From assembly GCF_014203235.1 (NCBI RefSeq), contig NZ_JACHIN010000023.1, forward strand, positions 1-64,000: a stretch of 64,000 nucleotides of DNA, written 5' to 3'. The translations under genes were made by a program, and so were the position numbers. Below are positions 50,729 through 59,977 of the stretch, in pieces (position 1 is the first letter of the stretch; every line of letters begins with the position of its first letter). This DNA is from Nonomuraea endophytica. Lineage in GTDB: Bacteria > Actinomycetota > Actinomycetes > Streptosporangiales > Streptosporangiaceae. The notes below the pieces were generated by a model. The model was not told the DNA's origin. It worked only from the letters and a program-made list of their open reading frames with translations, and did not search any database.

Positions 50729-51115
50729 ATGACAGGCATCGCCAGATTCCGCACCACCGTGCTCGACTGCCCCTCGCCCATCGAGCTGGCCCGCTTCTAT
50801 TCGGAGCTGCTCGGCTGGCGCATCGTCAGCGAGGAGGACGAGACCTGGGTGGTGGTCACCGACGGCGGCCCGCCCGCCCGGCTGGCCTTCCAGCTCGCCG
50901 ACGACCACCAGCCGCCGGACTGGCCCGACCCGGCCCGGCCCCAGCAGTTCCACATCGACGTCACCGTCGACGACATGGACCTCGCCGAGGAGCAGGTCCT
51001 GAAGATCGGGGCGCGCAAGCACGAGCACCAGCCGAGCGAGGACGACACTTTCCGTGTCTACCTCGACCCGGCCGGTCACCCGTTCTGCCTGTGCGTGGGC
51101 GAGACCTCGGACTAG
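50729..51115 (+). CDS. VOC superfamily (glyoxalase-like) protein
   Basis: A 128-residue single-chain VOC protein with A-R-F-Y-S-E-L-L-G-W in the first module and F-H-I-D-V-T-V-D-D-M-D-L-A-E followed by F-R-V-Y-L-D-P-A-G-H-P-F-C-L-C in the second. This is the glyoxalase_6-like group; the substrate is unknown. Its stop codon overlaps that of the convergent GH3 gene. Confidence 0.88.
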   Translation: MTGIARFRTTVLDCPSPIELARFYSELLGWRIVSEEDETWVVVTDGGPPARLAFQLADDHQPPDWPDPARPQQFHIDVTVDDMDLAEEQVLKIGARKHEHQPSEDDTFRVYLDPAGHPFCLCVGETSD

Positions 51116-54100
51116 CCGCCGAGCAGCTTCACGGCGCCGGTCAGGTCGCCCGTCGCGAGGGCCTGGTCGGCCAGCGCCTGCGCCGCCGGGTCGTGCCCTG
51201 CCGCCTGCGCCAGGTCCCTGGCCACCGAGACGAGCGCGTCGCCGTGCGCGAAGGTGTCGGTGCGCGACCTCTCCAGCAGCGCGGCGGCCACACCCAGCGC
51301 CCGCAGCACGGTACGGCTGTCGCGCACCGACCCGTCGGCGTTCCAGTGGCGCTCGGGCAGCACCGCGCCCAGCACGGCCGCGGCCGCCCTGGACAGCCCG
51401 TCGCCCCTGCTCAACTGCTCACGCACGGCGGCCAGCCGCGTACGCGCCCGATCGGTGCGCAGCCCGAACCCGTAGGGGAACATCGGACGGTACACCGCGT
51501 CGCCCACGTTGATCGGCACCTGCTCCATCGAGGCGGGCCAGGTGAAGGGCAGCCGTCCCGTGTACGGCACCGCGCCGAACAGCGGATCCGACACCCCGGC
51601 CCCCTCGGTCCCGGGCAGCCAGGCGGCCACGACGGCTTCGACGCCCGACAGGTCGCCGAGCAGCAGCGGCCGTCCCGACACCACCACGACGACGCAGCGC
51701 ATCGCGCCGCAGACCGACGCGACCGCCGCCTTGTCAGCCGCCGACAGCTCCAGCGTGCGACCCTGGCGTCCGACGTCGCCGACGCCCTCGGCGTACGGCG
51801 TCTCGCCCACGACCACGACGCCCACGTCATGGCCGGCGGTCGGGGCCGAGGCGTCGGCCGAGTAGGTGACGGCGGCGGCCCGGCCGCGGATGCCGTCCAG
51901 GATGGTCGTGCCCGGCGTGATCGGTCCCGAGGCGCCCTGCCAGCTGATCGTCCAGCCGCCGGACTGGTTGCCGACGTCGTTGGCGTTGGACCCGGCCACG
52001 TACACCTTGGCGGTTCTGGGCAGCGGCAGCACGGCGCCGTCGTTCTTCAGCAGGACCTGCGACTTGGCGGCAGCCGTACGGGCGACCGCTCGATGGCCGG
52101 GCGAGCCCACGGCGGCGAGGCCCGAGCGGTCGGCGAAGGGCCGCTCGAACAGTCCCAGCCGGAACTTCTGCGTCAGGATGCGGCTCACCGCGTCGTCCAC
52201 GCGCGCGAGCGTGACGCGGCCCGCGGTCACCTCGGCGGTGAGCGCGGCCACGAACTGCTGGTAGGCGTACGGCACCATGATCATGTCGAGTCCGGCGTTG
52301 ATCGAGGTGCGCACGTCGGACGGGTAGTCGCCGGGGATCTGGTCGATCCCCGCCCAGTCGCTGATCACGAAGCCCTTGAAGCCGAGACGGCCCTTGAGCA
52401 CGTCGGTGATCAGTTCGCGGTGGGCGTGCATCTTGGTCGGGCCGACGCTGGAGAAGGACGGCATGACGCTGCCCACGCCCCGTTTGATCGCCTCGACGAA
52501 CGGCGCCAGGTGGATGGCCTCCAGCTCCTGCCGGGTCCCGGTGAAGACGCCCTGGTCGATGGTGTAGTCGCCGGTCGTCGACGTGCCGTAGGTGGTGCCG
52601 CCGTCGGCCACGAAGTGCTTGGCGGTGGCCAGCACGCCGTGGTCCTGAAGGCCGTCCACGATCGCGGCCATCCGTCCCACCAGCGCCGGGTCCTCGCCGA
52701 ACGACTCGTAGGCGCGTCCCCACCTCTCGTCGCGCGAGACGCACAGGCACGGCGCGAAGTCCCAGGGGATGCCGGTCGCCTTGACCTCCTTGGCGGTGAT
52801 CTCACCAGACTTCTCCACCAGCGCCGGGTCGCGCGTGGCGCCCATGCCGACGTTGTGCGGGAAGATCGTCGCGCCGATCACGTTGTTGTGCCCGTGGACC
52901 GCGTCCACGCCGTAGATGAGCGGAACCTGCAGCCGGGTCTGCTGAGCGCGCAACTGGAACGCGTCGATCATGTCGGCCCAGCCCTTGGGCGTGTTCACCG
53001 ACGGCGTCGAGCCGCCGCCCGACAGCAGCGACCCGAGCAGGTATTCCGCGATGTCGTCCTGCTTGCTCAGCGCGCCGCGCTCGGCCTGCGTCATCTGCCC
53101 GACCTTCTCGGCCGGCGTCATGCGCCCGAGCAGGTCACGCACCCGCTCCTTCACGCTCCTGCGCTTGTCGAGGTACGGCAGGCCGTGCGCGTTGACCACG
53201 ATCGCGGGCTCGTCGGCGGGCGGCCGGACGCCCTCGCCCGACAGCACGACCGGGATCGTCTCGGCGACCTCGGCCTGCCGGTCGCCCAGCGTCCTGACGG
53301 TGAACGCCTTGGCCGTGCCGGAGGCGGTGCCGGCGGGGAAGGCGAGCACGCCCTCCACCGGGGTGTAGTCCTCGCCGGGGGTGGCGGTGCCCGTGCCGGT
53401 CTTGTACGTCACGTTGGCGTCGGCGGGCAGCGGCTTGCCGTCGGAGGTGGTCACGGTGACCCTGACCTCGGCGCCGCCCTTCTCGTTCACGGGGTAGACC
53501 GGGGCGTCGGTGCTCAGCCTGACCGGTCTGGGGGGCGCGGTGCCGTACACCTGGACGTCGTCGAAGACGAGGGTGCCCGCGGCGGAGGGGAAGCGGATCG
53601 AGTAGCCCCACATCGCGATCAGGTCGAGCTCGCCGTCGGTGGGGGCGCCGCCGGGCTGGTAGTCGCCGCGCCGCACGAAGTCGGCGAACGGGACCTGGAT
53701 CTGCCGCCAGCCCGCCGTGTCGTCGGTGAAGGACGACTCGAACAGCTCGGCGCTGCCCGCGCCGGCGCCGCCGTCCTTGAGCTCGAAGAACACCCGCTGG
53801 CCCGAGGCGGTCCCCTTGACCCAGAAGGAGAAGCCCGAGTAGGGCGCCCAGTCCTGGGTGGCGGCCAGGTCGTGCGACCAGCCGCCCCATTGGCTGACGG
53901 TGTACTCGGCGTTCAGGGCCCGGTTGGTGGTCTCGGCGCCGGGCCGCTCGGGCGCGGCGGCGATGGTCAGCCGGGGCGTGGAGGCCGCGTCGTTGCCCCA
54001 CGGGTAGACGCCGGCGGGGACGGTGTCGGACTCGAAGTCGGTGACGTCGAACGGCTCGGCGGCCGCCTGCGCGGGAGTGGCTAAGAGCGTGGCGCCCAAC

Positions 54101-54147
54101 AGGGCCAGGAGTGCGAGAAAGCGCGTTCTGCGGCGGTGCGGGGTCAC
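51112..54147 (-). CDS. Secreted glycoside hydrolase family 3 beta-glucosidase with accessory domains
   Basis: A 1011-residue exported glycosidase. A signal peptide (residues 1-29, ending A-Q-A-A-A) is followed by a galactose-binding-like/CBM module (about 30-205, ending F-D-D-V-Q-V-Y-G), a Calx-beta-like module (about 210-310, G-T-G-T-A-T-P-G-E-D-Y-T-P-V), the GH3 N-terminal barrel with nucleophile Asp597 in V-I-S-D-W-A-G, and the GH3 C-terminal domain whose V-V-G-E-T-P-Y-A-E-G supplies the acid/base Glu. A helical tail of about 100 residues closes the protein. The barrel resembles plant-type exo-beta-glucanases. The GTG start has GGAGGG upstream, and a perfect LacI-type palindrome lies about 60 bases before it, which suggests induction by a sugar such as a beta-glucan oligosaccharide. 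Confidence 0.93.
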   Translation of the reverse strand: MTPHRRRTRFLALLALLGATLLATPAQAAAEPFDVTDFESDTVPAGVYPWGNDAASTPRLTIAAAPERPGAETTNRALNAEYTVSQWGGWSHDLAATQDWAPYSGFSFWVKGTASGQRVFFELKDGGAGAGSAELFESSFTDDTAGWRQIQVPFADFVRRGDYQPGGAPTDGELDLIAMWGYSIRFPSAAGTLVFDDVQVYGTAPPRPVRLSTDAPVYPVNEKGGAEVRVTVTTSDGKPLPADANVTYKTGTGTATPGEDYTPVEGVLAFPAGTASGTAKAFTVRTLGDRQAEVAETIPVVLSGEGVRPPADEPAIVVNAHGLPYLDKRRSVKERVRDLLGRMTPAEKVGQMTQAERGALSKQDDIAEYLLGSLLSGGGSTPSVNTPKGWADMIDAFQLRAQQTRLQVPLIYGVDAVHGHNNVIGATIFPHNVGMGATRDPALVEKSGEITAKEVKATGIPWDFAPCLCVSRDERWGRAYESFGEDPALVGRMAAIVDGLQDHGVLATAKHFVADGGTTYGTSTTGDYTIDQGVFTGTRQELEAIHLAPFVEAIKRGVGSVMPSFSSVGPTKMHAHRELITDVLKGRLGFKGFVISDWAGIDQIPGDYPSDVRTSINAGLDMIMVPYAYQQFVAALTAEVTAGRVTLARVDDAVSRILTQKFRLGLFERPFADRSGLAAVGSPGHRAVARTAAAKSQVLLKNDGAVLPLPRTAKVYVAGSNANDVGNQSGGWTISWQGASGPITPGTTILDGIRGRAAAVTYSADASAPTAGHDVGVVVVGETPYAEGVGDVGRQGRTLELSAADKAAVASVCGAMRCVVVVVSGRPLLLGDLSGVEAVVAAWLPGTEGAGVSDPLFGAVPYTGRLPFTWPASMEQVPINVGDAVYRPMFPYGFGLRTDRARTRLAAVREQLSRGDGLSRAAAAVLGAVLPERHWNADGSVRDSRTVLRALGVAAALLERSRTDTFAHGDALVSVARDLAQAAGHDPAAQALADQALATGDLTGAVKLLGG

Positions 54148-54204
54148 GACGCCCTCCAGGATCTCGGTGAGACCCCATAGTGACCCGAATCGCCTAGCCC
54201 GGCT

Positions 54205-54218
54205 AGAGAGCGCTCTCT
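54205..54218. promoter_or_regulatory. LacI-family operator (CebR-like palindrome)
   Basis: AGAGAGCGCTCTCT is a perfect 14-bp palindrome with the central GAGCGCTC core of LacI-family sites such as the CebR box. It lies about 58 bases upstream of the GH3 start, in the right place to repress transcription. The regulator itself is not in this window. Confidence 0.75.
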
Positions 54219-54232
54219 GCGTTTTCTGAGCG

Positions 54233-54260
54233 GGCTTCGCCCTCGGCTGAGGGCGAAGCC
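54233..54260 (-). terminator. Hairpin terminator downstream of parC
   Basis: A perfect 12-bp inverted repeat (GGCTTCGCCCTC / GAGGGCGAAGCC, four-base loop) begins eight bases after the parC stop on the minus strand. There is no clear T tract, as is common in actinomycetes. Confidence 0.8.
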
Positions 54261-54267
54261 GCTCTGA

Positions 54268-56769
54268 TCAGAACAGCTCTTCTCCTCCCGCCTGGGCGGC
54301 GGGCTCCGTGGCGGGCGGGAGGTCGGCGGCCAGGGAGCCGCCCACCGCGCCGATCGTGTGGGTCAGGCGCAGGCCGGAGCCGTCGCGGCGGCTGATCTCC
54401 TCGGGCAGCGGGATGGGCTTGCCCGTCGCCGAGACCGCCTTGGCCGGGGCCGGGCCGACCCAGGCGAGCAGCAGGACGTCCTCGCCCTTCAGGAAACGCT
54501 GGGCGCGCACGCCGCCGGTGGCGCGGCCCTTGGCCGGGAACTCGGCGTAGTCGGAGACCTTGCCGCCGCCCACCTGGGTGCCGGGCAGCGCGGTGGCCGA
54601 TCCCGCGACCGTGACCACCTGGGCCGGTCGGGACGGGTCGACCGCGCCGAAGAAGATGACCCTGGCGTCGCCGTCGAGCCTGATGCCCGCCATGCCGCCC
54701 GCCGGCCGGCCCTGGGGGCGTACGGAGGAGGCGGAGAAGCGGAGCATCTGCGCGTCGGAGGTGACGAAGACCAGGTCGGCGTCCTCGGAGTCGAGCTCGA
54801 CGGCCCCGATCACCTGGTCGCCGTCCTTGAGCGTGATGACCTCGAAGTCGTCGCGGTTGCCCGGATATTCGGGCACGACCCGCTTGACCACGCCCTGCGC
54901 GGTGCCCAGCGCGAGTCCGGGGCTGTCGGGGTCGAGCGAGCCCAGGCCGACGACGCTCTCGCCGGAGCCGAGCGTGATGAACTCGGCCACCGGATGCCCG
55001 CCGGACAGCGACGGCGGATTGGCCGAGGGCGGCAGCGTGGGCAGGTCGGCCACCGCCACCCGGACCATGCGGCCCTCGGAGGTGACGACGCCGACGCTGC
55101 CGAGCGCCGTGCTCCGCACCGCCGAGACCAGCACGTCGTGGGCGCTGCGTTCACCTTCGCCGGACAGCGCCGTGGCGTCCGGGGTGCGGGCCAGCAGCCC
55201 GGTGGACGACAGCAGCACCAGGCACGGGTCGTCGGCGATCATCAGCGACGCCACCGGCGTGCGGGCCACTCCGGCCGACTCCAGCAGCACCGTACGGCGC
55301 GGCGTGCCGTACTTCTTGGCCACCTCGGCCAGCTCACTGGAGACCACCTGACGCAGCCGCGCCTCGGAGCCGAGGATCTCGCTGAGCTCGGCGATCTCCG
55401 CGCTCAGCCGCTCCTTCTCGCTGTCGAGCTCCAGCTTGTCGAAGCGGGTCAGGCGGCGCAGCGGCGTGTCGAGGATGTAGGAGGCCTGGATCTCGGTCAG
55501 CTCGAAGACGTCCATCAGGCGCTGGCGGGCCTGGGCGGAGTCGTCGGAGGAGCGGATGACCTGGATGACCTCGTCGATGTTGAGCAGCGCGATAATGAGG
55601 CCGTCGACCAGGTGCAGGCGCTCCTGGCGCTTGCGGCGGCGGTATTCGGAGCGGCGGCGCACGACCGTGATGCGGTGGTCGACGTAGACCTGGAGCAGCT
55701 CGCGCAGGCCCAGCGTGCGGGGCTCGCCGTCGACCAGCGCCACGTTGTTGATGCCGAAGGTCTCCTCCATCGGCGTCAGCCGGTAGAGCTCCTCCAGCAC
55801 GGCCTCGGGCACGAAGCCGTTCTTGATCTCGATGACCAGGCGCAGGCCCTTGTGCCGGTCGGTGAGGTCCTTCAGGTCGGCGATGCCCTGGAGCTTCTTG
55901 CTGGTCACCAGGTCCTTGATCTTGGTGACCACGCGCTCGGGGCCGACCGCGTAGGGCAGTTCGGTGACGACGATGCCCTTGCGGCGCGGGGTGATCTGCT
56001 CGACGGTGCACTTGGCGCGCATGCGGAAGGTGCCGCGGCCGCTCTCGTAGGCGTCGCGGATGCCCTGCAGGCCGATGATCGAGCCGCCGGTGGGCAGGTC
56101 GGGGCCGGGCACGTACCTCATCAGCTCGTCGAGCGAGGCGTCCGGCTTCTTGATCAGGTGGCGGGCCGCGGCGACGACCTCGACCAGGTTGTGCGGGGCC
56201 ATGTTGGTGGCCATGCCGACGGCGATGCCGGTGGTGCCGTTGACGAGCAGGTTGGGGAAGGCGGCCGGCATGACCGTGGGCTCGGTCTCCTGGCCGTCGT
56301 AGTTGGGCTTGAAGTCGACGGTGTCCTCGTCGAGCGACTCCACCATGAGCATGGCGGCGGGAGCCAGCCTCGCCTCGGTGTAACGCATGGCGGCCGGCAT
56401 GTCGTCGGGCGAGCCGAAGTTGCCGTGGCCGTCGACGAGCGGCAGCCGCATCGAGAACGGCTGCGCCAGGCGCACGAGCGCGTCGTAGATCGCGGAGTCG
56501 CCGTGGGGGTGGAGCTTGCCCATGACGTCGCCGACGACGCGCGAGGACTTGACGTGCCCGCGGTCGGGGCGCAGCCCCATCTCGCTCATGGAGTAGAGGA
56601 TGCGGCGCTGCACCGGCTTCAGACCGTCGCGCGCGTCTGGGAGCGCGCGTTGGTAGATGACCGAGTAGGCGTACTCGAGGAAGCTGGTGCGCATCTCGGA
56701 GGAGACGTCGATGTCGACGATCCTCTCCTCGAAGTCCTCCGGAGGCGGGGTCGTGGTGCGTCGGGCCAT
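54268..56769 (-). CDS. parC: DNA topoisomerase IV subunit A
   Basis: An 833-residue type IIA topoisomerase breakage-reunion subunit. The catalytic Tyr130 lies in [11 protein letters not shown]. The N-terminal [21 protein letters not shown] and the H-P-H-G-D-S-A-I-Y quinolone-pocket region are present, followed by the coiled-coil arm and beta-pinwheel blades. The [17 protein letters not shown] start is the form seen in Streptomyces ParC rather than GyrA, and parE lies 3.4 kb away. A second ATG at 56778 is an alternative start; no strong ribosome binding site distinguishes them. Confidence 0.92.
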   Translation of the reverse strand: MARRTTTPPPEDFEERIVDIDVSSEMRTSFLEYAYSVIYQRALPDARDGLKPVQRRILYSMSEMGLRPDRGHVKSSRVVGDVMGKLHPHGDSAIYDALVRLAQPFSMRLPLVDGHGNFGSPDDMPAAMRYTEARLAPAAMLMVESLDEDTVDFKPNYDGQETEPTVMPAAFPNLLVNGTTGIAVGMATNMAPHNLVEVVAAARHLIKKPDASLDELMRYVPGPDLPTGGSIIGLQGIRDAYESGRGTFRMRAKCTVEQITPRRKGIVVTELPYAVGPERVVTKIKDLVTSKKLQGIADLKDLTDRHKGLRLVIEIKNGFVPEAVLEELYRLTPMEETFGINNVALVDGEPRTLGLRELLQVYVDHRITVVRRRSEYRRRKRQERLHLVDGLIIALLNIDEVIQVIRSSDDSAQARQRLMDVFELTEIQASYILDTPLRRLTRFDKLELDSEKERLSAEIAELSEILGSEARLRQVVSSELAEVAKKYGTPRRTVLLESAGVARTPVASLMIADDPCLVLLSSTGLLARTPDATALSGEGERSAHDVLVSAVRSTALGSVGVVTSEGRMVRVAVADLPTLPPSANPPSLSGGHPVAEFITLGSGESVVGLGSLDPDSPGLALGTAQGVVKRVVPEYPGNRDDFEVITLKDGDQVIGAVELDSEDADLVFVTSDAQMLRFSASSVRPQGRPAGGMAGIRLDGDARVIFFGAVDPSRPAQVVTVAGSATALPGTQVGGGKVSDYAEFPAKGRATGGVRAQRFLKGEDVLLLAWVGPAPAKAVSATGKPIPLPEEISRRDGSGLRLTHTIGAVGGSLAADLPPATEPAAQAGGEELF

Positions 56770-56831
56770 GTCGAACATTTTGACGGAGGATCGGGGGTGT
56801 CCGCGACTCAATGGCCAGACGAGTATCTTGA

Positions 56832-56847
56832 CCAAGCAATTGCTTGG
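56832..56847. promoter_or_regulatory. 16-bp perfect palindrome between parC and the dioxygenase gene
   Basis: CCAAGCAATTGCTTGG is a perfect palindrome 17 bases before the ATG of the TauD-like gene and 63 bases before parC. The AAGCAATTGCTT core is like MarR-family operators; TetR sites can look similar. The regulator is not identified. Confidence 0.65.
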
Positions 56848-56863
56848 GACGTACGTTCAGGCC

Positions 56864-57688
56864 ATGATTGAGTTTCACCCTGTGACCAAGCACATCGGCG
56901 CCGAGGTGACCGGGGTCGACCTGCGCAAGCCGCTGGCGCCGGAAGAGGTGGCCACGCTCCGCGAGGGCTGGCTGCGCCACCTCGTGCTGTTCTTCCGCGA
57001 CCAGCACATCGACGACGACCAGCACCTGCAGTTCGCGCTGAACTTCGGCACGCTCAACCATCCGGCGTTCAAGAAGGACTCCAGCAGCCCGATCCACGTG
57101 CTGGACCAGACCGATCCCAAGGGCGAGGGCGGCGACGAGTGGCACAGCGACAACACCTTCGAGCCCACGCCGCCCATGGGCTCGCTGCTGCGCTGCGTCC
57201 AGCTGCCGAGCGTCGGCGGCGACACCTGCTGGGCCAACACCTACCTGGCCTACGAGACGCTGTCGCCGTCCCTGCAGCGGCTGTGTGACGAGCTGACGGC
57301 CGTGCACGACATCACGATGTCGATGAAGAAGGCGATCTCCAAGGGACACCCCTTCGACCTTGAGGAGATCCAGGCCAAGTGGCCGCCGATCGAGCGGCCC
57401 GTCGTGCGCACCCACGCCGAGACCGGGCGCAAGGCGCTGTTCGTCAACCGGGCCTCGACCACCCGCCTGGCCGGGCTGACCGACCGCGAGAACGAGGCGC
57501 TGCTGCCGCTGCTCATCGACCACATCCGCTCGCCCGAATACCAGGTACGCCTGCGCTGGCGGCCGGGCACGATGGCGTTCTGGGACAACCGGCCCACCCA
57601 GCACTACGCGGTGGCCGACTACACCGAACGCCGCCGGATGCACCGGGTCACGGTCAACGCCTTCCCCGAACATCAGGACGGCGCCTAG
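56864..57688 (+). CDS. TauD/TfdA family Fe(II)/2-oxoglutarate-dependent dioxygenase
   Basis: A 274-residue cytoplasmic dioxygenase. The iron ligands are in W-H-S-D-N-T-F (His94, Asp96) and M-H-R-V-T-V (His260), with the 2-oxoglutarate-binding Arg in the Y-T-E-R-R-R-M-H-R region. The start of the protein (F-H-P-V-T-K-H-I-G-A-E-V-T-G-V-D-L) is standard for the family. Members release sulfite from alkyl sulfonates or act on herbicides or natural products, and the substrate is not evident here. A palindrome just before the gene suggests control by a dedicated repressor. Confidence 0.92.
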   Translation: MIEFHPVTKHIGAEVTGVDLRKPLAPEEVATLREGWLRHLVLFFRDQHIDDDQHLQFALNFGTLNHPAFKKDSSSPIHVLDQTDPKGEGGDEWHSDNTFEPTPPMGSLLRCVQLPSVGGDTCWANTYLAYETLSPSLQRLCDELTAVHDITMSMKKAISKGHPFDLEEIQAKWPPIERPVVRTHAETGRKALFVNRASTTRLAGLTDRENEALLPLLIDHIRSPEYQVRLRWRPGTMAFWDNRPTQHYAVADYTERRRMHRVTVNAFPEHQDGA

Positions 57689-57728
57689 GAGCCCCCTTCC
57701 CCAACAGCGCCCTTGACCCTAGAATGAG

Positions 57729-57745
57729 TTAGGAAACTTTCCTAA
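57729..57745. promoter_or_regulatory. Palindromic sugar-operon operator (ROK/NagC- or RpiR-like)
   Basis: TTAGGAAACTTTCCTAA is a perfect 17-base palindrome with a one-base centre, 16 bases before the GTG of the GH4 gene. Boxes of the TTAGGAAA/TTTCCTAA type precede amino-sugar or glycosidase operons in actinomycetes and are bound by ROK or RpiR-type repressors. The regulator is not in this window. Confidence 0.75.
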
Positions 57746-57761
57746 TAAGCTGGGAGTCAGG

Positions 57762-59021
57762 GTGAAACTCGCCGTTGTCGGGGGCGGCTCGACATACACG
57801 CCGGAACTGATCGACGGGTTCGCCCGCCTGCGCGATGATCTGCCGATCACCGAGATCGCGCTGATCGATCCGCACGCCGAGCGCCTGGAACTGGTCGCGG
57901 GCGTCTCCCGCCGCATGCTCGCACGATCGGGGCATCCGGCGAAAGTCGTCGCCACGTCCTCGGTCGAGGAGGGCGTGGCCGGGGCCCAGGCCGTGCTCTT
58001 CCAGTTGCGCGTAGGCGGCCAGGCCGCCCGCAACGTGGACGAGACGCTGCCGCTGCAGTGCGGCTGCGTGGGCCAGGAGACGACCGGCGCCGGCGGCCTC
58101 GCCAAGGCGCTGCGCACCGTCCCCGTCGTGCTCGACCTGGCCGAACGGGTGCGCGAGCACGCCCCGGACGCCTGGATCGTCGACTTCACCAACCCGGTCG
58201 GCATCGTCACCCGCGCCCTGCTCGACGCCGGGCACCGCGCGATCGGCCTGTGCAACGTCGCCATCGGCTTCCAGCGCACCTTCGCCAGCCACCTCGGCGT
58301 CGAGCCCGGCCGCGTCAGCCTCGGCCACGTCGGCCTGAACCACCTCACCTGGGAGCGCGCCGTCTACCTCGACGGCGAGGACGTCCTGCCCCGCCTGCTG
58401 GCCGAGCACGGCGAGGAGATCGCCGACAGCATCGGGCTGCCGGTGGAGCTGTTCGCCCGCCTGGGCGTCGTGCCCTCCTACTACCTGCGCTACTTCTACG
58501 CCCACGACATCGTCGTCGCCGAACAGCGCACCAAGCCCTCCCGCGCCGACGAGGTGGCCGCGATGGAGGCACAGCTCCTGGAGATGTACGCCGACCCGGC
58601 CGTCGACACCAAGCCCGAACTCCTGGGCAAGCGCGGCGGCGCCTTCTACTCCGAGGCCGCCGTCGCGCTCATCGCCTCCCTGCTCGGCGACCGCGGCGAC
58701 GTCCAGGTGGTCAACACGCGCAACGCGGGCACGCTGCCGTTCCTGCCGGACGAGGCGGTCATCGAGGTGCCCGCCACGATCACCGCGGCCGGCGCCGCAC
58801 CGCTGCCCATCGACCCGCTCGACCCCCTTTACTCCGGCCTGATCGCCAACGTCTCCGCCTACGAGAGCCTCGCCCTCGACGCCGCGATCCACGGCGGCGC
58901 CGACCGCGTGCGCAACGCGCTGCTCGCCCACCCGCTGATCGGCCAGGAAGCCATCGCGGGCGAGCTCACCGACCTGCTGCTCGAGGCCAACGCCGCGCAC
59001 CTGCCGTGGGTGAAGCCGTGA
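57762..59021 (+). CDS. Glycoside hydrolase family 4 (6-phospho-beta-glucosidase-like)
   Basis: A 419-residue NAD+- and metal-dependent glycosidase. The NAD loop is V-V-G-G-G-S-T-Y-T-P; the metal/active-site segments are D-F-T-N-P-V-G-I-V-T, L-C-N-V-A-I-G and G-H-V-G-L-N-H-L-T-W. The sequence matches the 6-phospho-beta-glucosidase (LicH/CelF) branch of GH4. The downstream gene is a sugar kinase co-translated through a GTGA overlap, so phosphorylation and cleavage of the same amino sugar or disaccharide is likely. A palindromic operator directly upstream indicates sugar control. Confidence 0.93.
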   Translation: MKLAVVGGGSTYTPELIDGFARLRDDLPITEIALIDPHAERLELVAGVSRRMLARSGHPAKVVATSSVEEGVAGAQAVLFQLRVGGQAARNVDETLPLQCGCVGQETTGAGGLAKALRTVPVVLDLAERVREHAPDAWIVDFTNPVGIVTRALLDAGHRAIGLCNVAIGFQRTFASHLGVEPGRVSLGHVGLNHLTWERAVYLDGEDVLPRLLAEHGEEIADSIGLPVELFARLGVVPSYYLRYFYAHDIVVAEQRTKPSRADEVAAMEAQLLEMYADPAVDTKPELLGKRGGAFYSEAAVALIASLLGDRGDVQVVNTRNAGTLPFLPDEAVIEVPATITAAGAAPLPIDPLDPLYSGLIANVSAYESLALDAAIHGGADRVRNALLAHPLIGQEAIAGELTDLLLEANAAHLPWVKP

Positions 59022-59977
59022 GCACACTGCTCGCCGTCGACGGGGGCAACAGCAAGACCGACGTGCTCGTGCTCTCCTCCGACGGCACCGTGCTGGCGCG
59101 CGGGCGGGGCGGGCCGTTCGTCCCGCAGAGCGCCGGCGTCCCCGCCGCCGCCGACGTCCTCGAAGAGGCGGTACGGCAGGCGCTCGGCCCCGGAGCCACC
59201 CCGCCCTACGCCGACCGGATGGCCGCCTACCTGGCCGGCGCCGACCTGCCCGCGGAAGAGGAAGCCCTGGCCGCCGAGTTCGGCGCCAGGGGCTTCGCCC
59301 GCGACATCGTGGTCGGCAACGACACCTTCGCCCTGCTGCGCGCCGGGGCGTCAGGCCCGTCCGGCGTGGCCGTGGTCTGCGGCGCCGGCATCAACGCCGT
59401 CGGCGTCTCCCCCACCGGCCAGGTGGCCCGCTTCCCCGCGATCGGGCCGCTCGTCGGCGACTGGGGCGGCGGCGTCGGGCTCACCAACGAGGTCATGTGG
59501 CACGCCGCCCGCGCCGAGGACGGCCGCGGCGGTCCCACCGCGCTGGTCGACCTGGTCACCTCCCACTTCGGCGCCCCCAGCGTCGAGCAGGTGGCGTTCG
59601 ACGTGTACTTCGGCCGCCTCGACCCGCTGCGCCTGCTGGAGCTGACCGCCGGCCTGTTCGAGGTGGCCGCAGCCGGTGACGAGATCGCGGTCAGCCTGGT
59701 CACCCGCATGGCCGACGAGATCGTCGGCATGGCCAGGGTCTGCCTGACCCGCCTGGACCTGCTGGAGACGCCTACCGAGGTGGTGCTGGGCGGCGGCGTG
59801 CTGCGGGCCAGGCACCCGCTGCTGATGGACCTGCTGGACGCCCGCTTCGTCACCCACACCCCGGCGGCCAAGCCCGTCGTGACCGACACCCCGCCCATCG
59901 TGGGCGCGGCTCTGAACGGCCTGGACGCTTTGGGCACCACCGAGGAGGCCGAGGCCCGGCTCCGGGCCCAGTTCTGA
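59018..59977 (+). CDS. N-acetylglucosamine kinase-like protein (BadF/BadG/BcrA/BcrD ATPase family)
   Basis: A 319-residue ASKHA-fold sugar kinase. The phosphate-1 loop is A-V-D-G-G-N-S-K-T-D, the phosphate-2/catalytic region is G-D-W-G-G-G-V-G-L, and the adenosine loop is V-V-L-G-G-G-V-L. It resembles the NAGK family. The GTG start overlaps the GH4 stop. It is likely to phosphorylate the sugar handled by the GH4 enzyme; whether this is N-acetylglucosamine is inferred. Confidence 0.88.
   Translation: MSTLLAVDGGNSKTDVLVLSSDGTVLARGRGGPFVPQSAGVPAAADVLEEAVRQALGPGATPPYADRMAAYLAGADLPAEEEALAAEFGARGFARDIVVGNDTFALLRAGASGPSGVAVVCGAGINAVGVSPTGQVARFPAIGPLVGDWGGGVGLTNEVMWHAARAEDGRGGPTALVDLVTSHFGAPSVEQVAFDVYFGRLDPLRLLELTAGLFEVAAAGDEIAVSLVTRMADEIVGMARVCLTRLDLLETPTEVVLGGGVLRARHPLLMDLLDARFVTHTPAAKPVVTDTPPIVGAALNGLDALGTTEEAEARLRAQF

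Noticed and set aside
51091-54084. 997-codon frame antisense to the GH3 gene
   Set aside because: Antisense shadow, rich in Gly/Arg/His/Val with no motif; the GH3 enzyme has a complete signal peptide and active site.
54358-56871. Long plus-strand frame across parC
   Set aside because: Antisense shadow of an unmistakable topoisomerase IV gene.
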